From: Takakia lepidozioides
Taxonomy: Eukaryota; Streptophyta; Takakiopsida; Takakiales; Takakiaceae
DNA length: 60,000 bases
Assembly (NCBI GenBank): GCA_030704615.1
Contig: CM060731.1
Location: 31,684,001 to 31,744,000 of the forward strand
Direction of reading: 5' to 3'
This document shows positions 47,217 through 57,875 of the stretch, piece after piece. Every line of letters starts with the position of its first letter. The first letter of the stretch is position 1. The notes under the pieces were generated by a model that did no database searches, was not told the origin of the DNA, and saw nothing but the letters and a program-made list of their open reading frames with translations. The translations under genes and the position numbers were made by a program.

Positions 47217-47667
47217 TAGATGATGGCGTGCTGCATCGCGACATAAACCTGCATTTGACATTCAGGCTTAGGATTCATGCAATTTGGTGCTAGTCAGGCC
47301 TGCACAGTTCCAAAGCACAAGTGGGAACCCATCCGAGGGATGGGGACCTCGTAAGTGCTTCTTCATTTTGTACTCACCTTGTTTTTGCATCGCACTTGTG
47401 TTACAAGGGGCAGAGCCATTCATTTGGCTGGAGGTTCAATTCCTCTACAAGTGAGCTATTCTCGTGTCACTACAATCAGTTAGATGTATTTGTGGTGGTT
47501 GCTGGATTTGCGGCTCTGGGGTGTCTTGCCAAGTGCCAGATGCCACTCCTTCACAATATCGTCAGTCAGCCTCAGGGTTCCAGGAAGAATGGTGGCTCGA
47601 AAGACAGATGACTCCAAAAGGGAGAACTTGTAGTACCTGCATTCATGAAAAACACAGAATGAGGTCC

Positions 47668-47830
47668 CTGAACTGGAAATTCGGCACCATTTTCCCAGGT
47701 TGGGGCGGAACTGACTGGGCCTAGAACTGGAAAAATGGCGCCGAATTTCGGTTTTTGGTGCTAGCCACGCTAGGGACAGCCATTTTGGGAGCCCTGAATT
47801 GGAAATTCGGCGCCATTTTCCCAGGTCCGG
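47668..47830. repeat. three-copy inverted/direct repeat of a 26-bp motif
   Basis: GGAAATTCGGCGCCATTTTC (plus CCAGG) occurs at about 47675, in inverted orientation at about 47727-47752, and again at 47801. The block breaks the 3' end of the minus-strand CACTA transposase and looks like a small inserted foldback sequence. Confidence 0.7.
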
Positions 47831-47839
47831 CCCGAAAAC

Positions 47840-49165
47840 GTTTATCGTATCCTTCTCCCCAAAGATAGTCTTCAGAATGTTCTCGCAGAAGTTCTTCTCA
47901 CAATGCATGGGGTCCAGGAGGTACCGCTGCAAGAGGTTCTGAAATGCCAAATGTCCTCCCATGAGACCAAGTTCTATGGGCAAAAAAAGTAGAATATGTG
48001 GCAGAAGTTGTCCATGTTACTACATTCTGCTTTCAACAACTCCACGATCCTCTCCACAGTGAGGTGTACGACTTCAACATCTACTGCATAGTAGTTACAC
48101 TGACTTAGGAGTTGGTGGAAGGACTCCTGACAGTAAAGGTAATTCCAGGAAGCACAATGTGAAAGAAAGTGAGTGAATGGGGGGGGGGATTCATGCACCT
48201 TCCAGTATGGCAAATCCCAAAGGATTGTCCGACGCTTCACCCCGTGCTCCATGGCTGGATCCGCACTACTTCCGTCTCTCCCTCCAATCTCCATGAACGC
48301 CTCTTTCTCCTTTGCAAATTGCAATGTCTCCTCCGGTGTCACAGCATTTGGTGCCATTCTCTTTTCAACACATCCATTGAAGTGCCTTCCTGCTCGTCGG
48401 TAGGGGTGGTTTCTTGCAAGGTAACATCGATGCCCCATGTATATTGTCTTCCCTAGTGGCTTTGAGTGCCGTGAATCCACATAGGGCCAACAAATGGGGC
48501 ACCCTTTGTAGCCCTTCGCAACAATGCCATATGCGGGGAAATCGTGGATTGACCACATGAGTATGGCACGGAGGGTGAAACTCCGTTGCCCTACTGGTTT
48601 CAAAATGTCGTAAGCTTCAACTCCAATCCATAGTTCATGTAGCTCTTCAATCAATGGTTGCAAATACACATCTATGTTTGCATTTGTCACGGACTCCTTG
48701 CCTGGAATCAAGAGAGACAACATGACAAAGAATTTCTTTGTTGTCAACCATGGTGGCAGGTTGTATGCCACCAACTGCACGGGCCATGTGGACCATGTGC
48801 AACTCTTTGATCCGTATGGGTTTACTCCATCCGTAGATACAGCCAATCGCACATTGCGTGGGTCCTCGACAAAATCGGGCCAAGTTGCATCTATATGCTT
48901 CCATGCAAGGGAATCTGGGACATGCCTTACCAAACCATCGTTTGAGGCATTCCTGGAATGCCAAGTCATGAGCTCACTAATGGTCTTGCATTTGTACATT
49001 CGTAATAGACGGGGGATAAGGGGAAAGTGCCTCAACACCTTGGCTGGCTGTTGTCAAGGATATCCTGAGTGACTTGAGCATTCCCGTCCACCAAATCATC
49101 ATTCACTACAAACAAATTCGTTACAAAATTTGCTCGCATAGCTTCTCCCTAGAAAGTGTGCTCAA
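47840..49165 (-). mobile_element. CACTA (TNP2-type) transposase, partial
   Basis: Transposase of En/Spm-type CACTA DNA elements. Coding similarity on the minus strand runs from about 49160 (NLFVVNDDLVDGN) through RHFPLIPRLLRMY, WHSRNASNDGLVRHVPDS, WKHIDATWPDFVEDPRNVRL, VSTDGVNPYG and YNLPPWL. These are followed by MLSLLIPGKESVTNANIDVY, LQPLIEELHELW and HDFPAYGIVAKGYKGCP. A further exon (acceptor near 47970) reads LLDPMHCEKNFCENILKTIF and GEKDT, the HxxKN motif region. The N-terminal finger and the C-terminal part are missing. A repeat insertion follows GEKDTINVF. Confidence 0.88.
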
Positions 49166-49890
49166 AAGCCCGTAAAATCCAACATTGTTCCCACTCCGAG
49201 ACAATCATGTCCGTACAATAAATGTTTTCTCTTCTCATGTGCATAATTCTAAAAAATTATAGCATGAAGATCATACAAACGTTCTTCTATATCTTAGTAA
49301 GGCATGGTATCCTGTGGGGAGATGGCTGTCATGGGTGGTGCAGGGCGCAACCAAGAAATTGAAACTGAAGAACACTTCTTCTTTTATTGCCCTCTATATT
49401 ACGAGATTCCACTGTCTAATCCGCGGAACTCAATCTCTCACTGAAGTCTTCCACTATGAGGATCAGAAATGATTGGCAGCTTACCTGCACGAGGCCTTCA
49501 CCCTTAGAATTCCTCAAGCAGTACTTTTCTTTTGGCTCTTCACACTTCATAACTCCGAAATGGCCAATTCGGCGAACCAATAACATCTCTTGACAGTTTT
49601 TCCTAAGGGTGGATCCTATTCTCGATGCAGACATGAACGTTCGCACTGACAAGTGCCAGGAATGTTAGTTAAAACGGTTAGACAACCAAGTTGTGCTCAG
49701 AAAGACAAGCCACATTTCTGTTGTATCGGAACTAAGCATCCCAGTGCACATGACGAAACGGAAATGCGGTGCCGCATTCCCGTTCGACATCGTCCTCTCT
49801 CTGATTGTGAACGAAAATGCGGCACTGCCCTACTTGCAAAGGAAGAGCCCGGACGGAAATGTAGTACCGCTCTCATGGTTTTTTTCCATT
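49166..49890. other. 5' flank of the TNP2 fragment, unassigned
   Basis: Frames on both strands have no recognisable domain. No CACTA terminus was found here. Confidence 0.3.
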
Positions 49891-49899
49891 TTGTCGCAT

Positions 49900-49975
49900 A
49901 AGCTCTTTGAGCTTTCCGCGGATGTTATAAAGTACCATTTCAGTTCAGTTCATTTGTCTTTCTCTTGGCAGAGAA
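49900..49975 (+). mobile_element. 5' fragment of the SINE-like retroposon
   Basis: GAGCTTTCCGCGGATGTTAT and the following CATTTCAGTTCAGTTCATTT match the 5' body of the element at 40891-41090. The shared LINE-type tail is absent. Confidence 0.55.
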
Positions 49976-52600
49976 CTGTCCAGGAGACCATCTCCATTTC
50001 TCTCTGAAACTATCACAATATCCTTTCTGTTTCCCTTCCACTCTCTAGGCCCTAACCTTCGTACCTCAACAATGGGTCAGATCTCTTGTTTGGTAGAGGG
50101 CCACACTCCAAGGCAGTCACGGATTCATTAGCAACGTGAATTTCCGAGATTAGAACCACACTTGGTTTCCTTGAATGAGACGATGGTAAGTGGTTCTTGA
50201 GTGAGTGTACACATATTTTTTCCAAGTTGCATCTTTCTCAGAGGATACATAGCTGATAAACTTACTTGGACAACGAGGTACGAAGGCTTCCGGTTTTCTC
50301 CCTCTAGCAAGTTCACCTTCACGAATTCAAAGCCGTCCACCTTCAACATCATTTCAAAACAGGTCACGTTAATGCCTATGGCATACATAGAGACAATGGT
50401 TGCTGAAATCTTCCCACAAAAAACAGCGTCCCCTAACAACCTCACCCAAGTTCACTCTCCAATGGTTAATTGGTACTGTCACCACCTTCTAACAGGTGGA
50501 GGAGCCACTATATTTTACACAGGCTCCCCATCAGACTTGTGGACTCCCTCTTTTCCAACATTTGGAATGTTAGATTTGTCCAGGCACATCCGGCTCACTG
50601 TTTTTCACTAAACTTCTGCGCAACAGTTGCATTGGTCACTCTGACACTAGCACCAGTTTCAAATTACAACAGCAGGAACGTAAACTTGATAAATGCAAAC
50701 AATATCAACTAGGTTCATCTAAGCGCTCGTAGAGTGCAAGCACCACTCGCCGAACGTTGGGAGTGTTAAAGCCATACAACTTCATCACCATGGTTGACAC
50801 CTACGTTCCACAACTTCACACAGATGTCACCGTTTGGTATGTTTGCACTGAAACAATCCAGTCCAAGTATCCAGAGATCCTTCTTCCAGAATATAAACCT
50901 GCGTCATTAGATGAGTATACCCCTCCAAAATCCTAGTGCCAGGCGGATGAGTACCAAATAGCAGATCTCATTTGACTCCAGATGAGCTAAGATTTACACA
51001 TGTATCAATGGCCGGTGAAGAAATAAGAGAAGAACTGTTTAGCTTCAGATTGACAGCGATCGTGCCTGCGTGTTATGAAGGAGAGACATACCTTTTAAGC
51101 CTTCCTCGACACCAGTGCAAATGCGCTTCCAGGGACCTCTCCAAACCCACACTGTAGGTGAGCTAGTGAGATTGTTGAGCTTGGCGATCCAGCACCCTGT
51201 GTGCTGCACTAAACTATGAGGAGCGCAATTTCCTCCGAACCTTCCGACTACACACCTCTCGGCCATCCTGAATGTTGTCCCGCCCACATGGACTGGCCGT
51301 GGCTTGTGGTATGACTGCCTGTGCATTGGCCCTTGTCTGGAGCTCCATCCTCTGGGCTGTGGGGCTTTGTCCACTCTGTACTCTGTGGGCTCATGTGCCC
51401 TTATTGATTCTATTCATTTCGAAATGGTTCAAGTTCCAAAATTTACATTCTAAAAAGGGGCTCTGCTTGCAGAGCCTACCAAGGTAGCCCTTTATATACT
51501 CTCTCAGGGCGGTGGTGGACCCTTCTACACAAGGGGGTATTCAGGGCTGGCAGGTAGTTGTATGCTCTTGACGGGAGTGAGGAGGCAGCCCACCACTTGA
51601 AGCACCAGCCATCGTAGGTAGGCCCCGATCCCACACTCTTGCTTTTTACAGTGTGGATTTTTGCATTGGGATTAATCTCCACGATGGCGTTTTTTGTACG
51701 TCGCATTCCCATTTTAGTTGGTTGGTTTTAGGGCACTACTTGGTTGTCTTTTCTCCTGTCATTTCTCCTGTCATTTCTCCTTTCTACCCCCTCTTCTTCT
51801 TGCTGTATATTTTTTATTTGAACCACATTTGGTTATTCTTCTCCCTTAGTTGTCCATTGGCTGGTTTCTAAAGTTCAAACTTAATACTTTTTTGGTGTTT
51901 AATTGTTCTCGACTTTGAAACTTTGTTTACAATTTTTTTCTTGTTACATTCAGGTCACTCCCAAAAGTGAAAGAAGGCAGGCCCCCATATCCACCACCAG
52001 AATGTGGCAGCTGCACCTGAATTACTGAGTGAGTTGAATATATTTTTTAAATTATTATTCACAAATTTGAGGGCAATATGTCATTCTGAATATGCTTGAT
52101 GAACCTGTCTGTGTTTTGTTTGCTGCAGGTCTATCACTGACCAGCCAGCCAACAACCTGCCACGGAGAACAACCTTGCACAAACAGCCCAAGTCAAGGTT
52201 AGGTAGTTGAACAATAAACCAAATGGTCTTTGTTTACTGATCCAATGATCATAAGCTTTTGAGCATGCATATGTTTAATATAGTACAGAGATCACCGGAG
52301 ACTAGAGACTAGATGATTATGTGTGTTATGGTAAACTCTTGGTAATCCGGGCAAGTTGATGTACTGGTTTAAAACCATCGAAAAAAAACCCATGGTCTAT
52401 ATTCACATACTAATAAAATTTAATCATTCTTACACATATATTGTATTTTGTGAATGCGGGCAGGATTGTGTTTGTGGTGTGTGAATTAGAATAAGGAGAT
52501 GATCCCAAATTGGTCAATACGTGGGAAGATAGAGTTCATGTCAATGTATTTATGTTGTTGGCATATATATTTCGTAGGATTAAATCCATTTCGTTGTTTA
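49976..52600. other. mostly unassigned stretch
   Basis: On the minus strand, about 50268-50360 encodes MLKVDGFEFVKVNLLEGENR before KPSYLVVQ and a GTAAGT donor. It looks like a real exon, but I cannot name the gene. The remainder shows no supported gene; T-rich runs lie near 51740-51840. Confidence 0.3.
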
Positions 52601-52601
52601 T

Positions 52602-53054
52602 ATGGAACCAAATTTCTTTGATGAATTGGAAATGGATGCAACGGGTGTTCGAAATCCTGATAATGTCTCGGCAAGTGCGCACAATCATGACTCTAAAGCT
52701 CAATTGACATTATCATCTTTGGGAATTCCAGCTGCATCAATTGGGATGTCTTCTTCCACAATATCGACAGGAGAACAAGATGTGAATGCAGATGTGAATT
52801 TAGAGATCCTAAAAAAGCAGCGGGAATTTTGGCATCCACACCATAGGATTTCGGTAGCATGGGCATTTTTTGCAGTGGCAGATAATGAACCGATTCAAAC
52901 GGTCAATGCACAAACACTAAGGTGTGTCATTTGTCATCAGGATGGTTGCAACAATGGAAAGAAAGTTGGTTACATCACTTACAAGAGCAAACAAGGTACT
53001 TCTACACATTTTCAAGCATGTGGATACTGGATAGGGAGAGAGAAAGACCTATAA
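52602..53054 (+). pseudogene. BED zinc-finger N-terminus of a hAT-type transposase
   Basis: From ATG 52602 an acidic, Ser-rich N-terminus leads into HHRISVAWAFFAVADNEP then LRCVICHQDG and STHF, the layout of a BED finger (aromatic residue, C-x2-C, H). The last His (KHVDTG) is reached only in the next frame near 53015, so there is a one-base lesion. No transposase core follows on this strand. Confidence 0.5.
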
Positions 53055-54285
53055 CTCGTAATCCAGCCAAAAAGAGGTCTGGCCCTACTCCAGGTGAACT
53101 GCCTCTGCGATGTGGTTGCAAGCATTATATCGATGCCTGAGATTGTTGACTTTGAAGGAGGTAGCAAGAGGGAAAGTTCTCCTTCAGAAAAGGATAACGG
53201 AACCTCTTTACATGTCCTAGCTGTGAAGCTAGCTCCACGTCCAGAAACTAGAATCACATTCAAGACGGTCATCCACTGCCACCTTCACTGTGGATCCCAA
53301 AATCCCTATGTCCTCCATAGTTTGGGAGTGACCAGCAGGATCACATATAGGATTTTGAGAGTTGCGCAAGGAGTAGGCCGAATTGCCCATCTCCTCAGTC
53401 ATGAAATCAAAAGAGGGTTCAATACGATTACCTCTCTCCCTAGCCAGCTGTTTGAGCCTCATCGTGGCTGGCAGAAGACATCTGGAAGTCAGGTCAAACC
53501 TCGAGCCTCAAAATGTCGTTTACCTCTGCGCTGAACCCAAGGGGGTCTCCTTCCTCCTTGCGATCTATCCAACCCAAAATCTCTGAGCAATGGCGCCTAA
53601 ACAAGTAACGAAAGTTGGAGGGCTAAATCCAGGCCAACGCACACGAGCAAGTCTCTTCAAACACAAGAGGTAGTCCTCATTCAGGCACCCGACAATCCGC
53701 TCGACTTGCTCGGTTGATGCGCCCAGTGAGCGTGCCCACTTGGCAATTGATGCAGCTTGAGTCTCCAAAATGTGCAGGTGCAGGGGGAGGCAACACACCC
53801 GAACCCATGTTATACTATGTAGCTTCAACCTTCCTCCACCAATTTGCCTATGCAAACAAGGATAAACACAAGGATGAGCTACACGATGCCCTAACTGCGC
53901 ACAGTCTAGCTCAGGTATCAAACAATGAACACTGCCTTGAATGCGCACCCTGAGTATCAATGCAATGTCGGCCCATCCTCTCTCACAGCTATGGCTCAGT
54001 CTCTGGCACTTGCCCGCAATTTCCAAGTTTCCTCGACTGAAAGAGAAAGAGATAATGGAAGATGCAAATCGGAGCAGACCACCAACGACAACCTGTCAAG
54101 GCATCTGCAACGACAACCTGCAACAAAGTATGGAACACGCGCGAACGCCACAACAGACGAGATCACATCACAAGGCAAAGCGCGGGAAGGAGAGAGACGA
54201 CGCTCAAAACGCGGGAGCAAGCAAAAATCGCTGCAGAAGCAGACCCCACCTCCTGCGCAGCCAAAAATTGCAACCCTAACAAAAC

Positions 54286-54288
<3 letters not shown>
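53055..54288. other. unassigned, probable transposon debris
   Basis: Several long frames overlap on both strands (53094-53534 plus, 53565-54026 minus). None has a recognisable domain. The G+C-rich content and the adjacent A-run suggest retroelement debris. Confidence 0.3.

Positions 54289-54324
<36 letters not shown>
54289..54324. repeat. A-run of about 36 bases
   Basis: An uninterrupted A-run after CAAAACC, followed by CCCTAATCGC. It may be the poly-A end of a retrotransposed sequence lying to its left, but no source is identified. Confidence 0.8.
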
Positions 54325-54326
<2 letters not shown>

Positions 54327-54699
54327 CTAATCGCGCATTGGAATCCTGACTGCCATGTGGCTGGCATCCTACCCTCCAAAAATCAGGTTAATCGGTTAAA
54401 ATCCGAGAAAAACAGAGCCGAAAAACCAAAACATTCGGCCGAAAACGGGTCAAATGGGCACTTAGGGGTTAAAGCTTTTCTTCTTGGTTTTCCCCTCTAC
54501 TTCCCCTGCAGGCCATTGTGTTCCTTCAAGAACACAATCTCTCTCAGGGGAAAATCCAGAAACTTACTAACCAGCTTTGGCCTAGATCCAGCTCACTGGG
54601 AACCCTCGCACGACGGAAATCAAGGGCGGTACAGCCATTCTCCTCTCCCCTTCTTTTAAACAGCTTTTGGTAAAAGACGAGATCTGGGAAACTGGTAGG
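54325..54699 (+). mobile_element. left part of a split LINE-like sequence
   Basis: The frame includes FGLDPAHWEPSHDGNQG and stays open up to the hAT element. It is placed with the LINE endonuclease piece at 55925-56106 only by position, since the hAT element separates them and a flanking duplication joins them. Confidence 0.35.
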
Positions 54700-54707
54700 G
54701 TCCAGTT

Positions 54708-55916
54708 CAGTGTTGGGAGGGTATATTGATTTTTTCTACCCTCGAGGTAAGGGTATATATGATTTTGGGGGTCAAACTTATCCTCGGGGTAAGGCTATAA
54801 TCTATTTTTTGAAAAATATTTACCCCCTGGATAAGGGTATATATAAATTTTTGGTAAATATTTACCCTCAGGGTAAGGGTAATTGTAGGATAATGGTACC
54901 ATTTTTATATCCTATGGATATCCCAGGGTAATTATAAAGGGTTAATTAATTTAACTAATTTAATTAATGAATTTAATTAAATACTTAGAATATTGTGTAA
55001 CATCCCCATTACATAGAATTTAACGGGATATGCCTTTTATTTTGAAAAAACAATTGTTTTTTTTTTTGTGGCTTATGAATAGCAAAATTTTAGCCCTCAT
55101 TTATGCTCCTCTAATGGCCCTAAAATATAATAAGAAATAATCTAAATAAAACAAATCCAGGGCCACATCCCCTGTTTTCCTAAAAATAAAAATAAAACAA
55201 AAACAAAACAACACAACACAAAACAACACATTTGATCATAATGAGGTCCAAAATCACCAGCGCTTGAAGAATATGCTTTGCACGGTACAACGAATGGTGG
55301 GGACCAAGGAAGGAGAGAGCTCGGCAGTGGCAGGGACCGCCACTAGCACATGCTTTTTGCAAGAAGGAGAGAGTGGCAAGGACCAGTCTTGGAGCATAAG
55401 TAGAGGAAGACCAACGAAAGGAAAATAAATAAAAATAAAATAAAAAGTGCACTTAGTGCCACTCAGATGGTTCTGGGGTCAAATCTTGCTACCTTGATGG
55501 ATGTGGTATGTTCTGGGTGGTGTCCTATGCGTAAGCCTTCACAACGAGGTTACCCTAAAAGAGGTTATATTTCCCTCTCACTATAACTAAGGGGCCTGAT
55601 TTGTGAGTTGTCGCTCCCAGGTGTTTCCCATTATTATATATATATATACCACACCTAAACCTAAACCCTAGTAATCAAACTATTATACCCTTCCCTATTA
55701 CCCGGCCATTGAACAGATTTATCCTCAGGGAAAGGGTATCCTTCGAAATTTCAAACCCAAGGTTATAATCCATTAAGGCTATAACAAAAATAATTACCCC
55801 TGATAAGGGTAGGGTAAGGGTATTTTTGAATTTCCAGGGTAGGGTATATCCATATACCCTTATTGGGTTTTACCCTTAGGGTATAATGGCAGAAAAATGG
55901 TATCCTCCCAACATTG
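54708..55916. mobile_element. non-autonomous hAT element, 1.2 kb
   Basis: Ends are CAGTGTTGGGAGG (54708) and the near-reverse-complement CCTCCCAACATTG (to 55916). They are flanked by GTCCAGTT (54700-54707) and GTCTAGTT (55917-55924), an 8-bp target duplication with one difference. Inside are repeated TACCCTCGGGGTAAGGGTAT-type modules near both ends and an AT-rich, gene-free centre. A SINE-like piece (GATGGTTCTGGGGTCAAATC) is at about 55450-55620. Confidence 0.88.
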
Positions 55917-55924
55917 GTCTAGTT

Positions 55925-56106
55925 CTCTTCTCTCATCTTTCCTAATGACTCCCACCCAACAGGGTTTATCAACATCTGCGCCCCCAATGATGCTTCTGAA
56001 AGAGCTGCGCTATGGGTGAAAATCACTAACTTCATAAGCCTGGAAACAAACATCAGCAGCTGGATTATGGCGGGGGATTTCAACATGGTAGATAGAAGGG
56101 GCAGGG
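55925..56106 (+). mobile_element. LINE endonuclease fragment
   Basis: The frame reads GFINICAPNDASERAALWVK and then WIMAGDFNMVDRRGRGS, the APE-type endonuclease motif of non-LTR retrotransposons. It is cut on the left by one hAT element and on the right by another (from 56115). Confidence 0.7.
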
Positions 56107-56114
56107 GTTCTTAC

Positions 56115-57285
56115 CAGTGTTGTGCGGGTCTTGCCTTTTTAAGAAACCCGCCGGTTCCGGGTTCGGGTTTTTTTGTGGAGCCTAATCCGGGTTCGGATCC
56201 GGGTTTTCGAAATTTGGAAAATCCGGGTCTGGGTTCGGGTCCGGGTATTTGAACGTGGAGTCGGGTTCGGGTCCGGGGTAGTTGCTGGAAAATATTGACG
56301 GGTTCACGGGTTCGGGTCCAGGTCCTAATTAATTGAGTAAATAAAATTAAAAATGGAATTAATTAGATATAACTATTTTTTGGCTGGAAAAAAAAACTAT
56401 ATCCTAATGGTGAATTTTGTTTTGAAACATGTTCCTTCAAGATGTACCATGCGAATATATATGGCTCCTTCGTATGCTACCAAAATGATGATACAAGAAT
56501 TAAAATAGAATTTCAGTTTATCCATCATTCAATTTCAATCCTTAGACATGTACATAAATGCAATATGCCTCAAGCTCATAGACTACTATAGAAAGGAGAA
56601 CACATTCATTCTTCCTCAAAAAGTCCAGCTTCTACAATCAAATCCTCGTTCTCAGTTATGAGGATCTCTTCTGTATCCAGAAAGTCTTTCATAGAAGTAC
56701 TTAAGCAACCGTGTCGAGGATCATCTGGCCAATTCTTGTAGATGCTTACAAGCATGTCCAAATTGTCAATGCCCAATTTGCATCTCCTCAAATTCGTGAT
56801 AATCCCTGCAATGCTGAAAACCCTCTCTGCCTCAATTTGTGAGCCAACAACCCCGAACACCATTCGCGCCAAATACCCCACATATGGAAATTCGGCTTCA
56901 TGTTTCTTCCATCATGTCAAAGGAGCTACGGAATCTGCTTCACTCACAGCTCTCATTCTGAAATGCATCATTTGCTCTTTAACCACTGAAAATGCTACCT
57001 CAGAATTGGGTCTTTGTATTGCAAACAAAGACATGTCCTCCACCACAGATGGACAATCTTCATCATCCATGGTCTGAATGTTCAAGATGTTGAAGCATTT
57101 CACAAGAAGATGAAACAACATCCTGGTGTCATACTCATAGTGCATCCGCATCCCGTGGTCTTTTCCAACATACTGAGCCAGCAATGATAATCTTTTGAAC
57201 CGAGGATTAAGTATAAGGCAAAACATGTTGCGAGTTCTACGCGCCTAGTAGGTTTCCATAAAAGACAAAAATGACTCCAACACTC
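56115..57285 (-). mobile_element. hAT transposon remnant with C-terminal transposase
   Basis: The 3' terminus CAGTGTTGTGCGGG lies at 56115, next to GTTCTTAC. The GC-rich subterminal region repeats CCGGGTTCGGGTCCGGG-like motifs. On the minus strand from about 57280 to 56606, hAT transposase similarity includes FCLILNPRFKRLSLLAQYVG and the dimerisation region VGSQIEAERVFSIAGII, then NLRRCKLGIDNLDMLV. In-frame stops at 57245-57247 (TAG) and 56912-56914 (TGA, where a Trp codon is expected) make it dead. Its 5' part is cut off at 57286 by a CACTA end. Confidence 0.82.
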
Positions 57286-57600
57286 CACTACAACAGATCA
57301 CAGTAGTTATGACTGCCAAACCGTGGTAGTCATGGTTTTCATGACTTTGACCATGACTGCACCATGTTTTTATATGAAATTGACCTCCCGCAGTCGTTCA
57401 TACGACTGTAGTCATATGAACGACTATCTAAATAGTCGTCTGTATGACTACATGGCTCCGGAATGGGCGGAAGGCTGGTCAACGGCAATTGACCAGATTT
57501 AGCTCACCATTCATAGTCATTTCCATGACTACAGTGTACATGGATGAGGTTACATAGTCATGATGACTACTGGGGATTTTGTAATTTGGTGTGTATAATA
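57286..57600 (+). mobile_element. CACTA element terminus with subterminal palindromes
   Basis: CACTACAACAGATCACAGTAG at 57286 is a standard CACTA terminal repeat. The next 280 bp hold at least six imperfect palindromes of AGTCAT/ATGACT or AGTCGT type (57327, 57344, 57391, 57407, 57425, 57518 and 57561), the usual transposase-binding layout. The matching right end is not recognised before 60000. It interrupts the hAT transposase. Confidence 0.8.
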
Positions 57601-57639
57601 CAATTAAAACACCATATGATCATATGAATGACTAATGGA

Positions 57640-57715
57640 TGTATTGGTTAACAGGTAATGAACTATAACTCTTATAGTAAAGAGGTTGCAGGTTCAAACT
57701 CCTCTAAGTACAATC
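57640..57715 (+). repeat. tRNA-like SINE head
   Basis: TGGTTAACAGG (A-box-like) and GGTTCAAACTCC (B-box-like) lie about 45 bp apart, and AGAGG and CCTCT can pair as a T-stem. Cloverleaf pairing elsewhere is poor, so it is not a functional tRNA gene. Confidence 0.35.
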
Positions 57716-57875
57716 AAATGGATAAGATGGCCATAGGGTTAGTAGGCGAGCTAGGGATAGCACGTGGTACCCTAGATGGACCATCCTGAATGGTACAGAG
57801 AATTATACTGTCTCTTTTTTTGGTGTTCATGCGGTATCGTCACAGTCCTGTGTTGTGTGTAATCTTGATGATTCA

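Noticed and set aside
52602-57285. BED finger (plus) and hAT transposase C-terminus (minus) as one gene
   Set aside because: They are on opposite strands and separated by other elements.
57640-57715. Possible tRNA gene
   Set aside because: A- and B-box-like motifs are present but acceptor and anticodon stems do not pair convincingly; a SINE head fits better.
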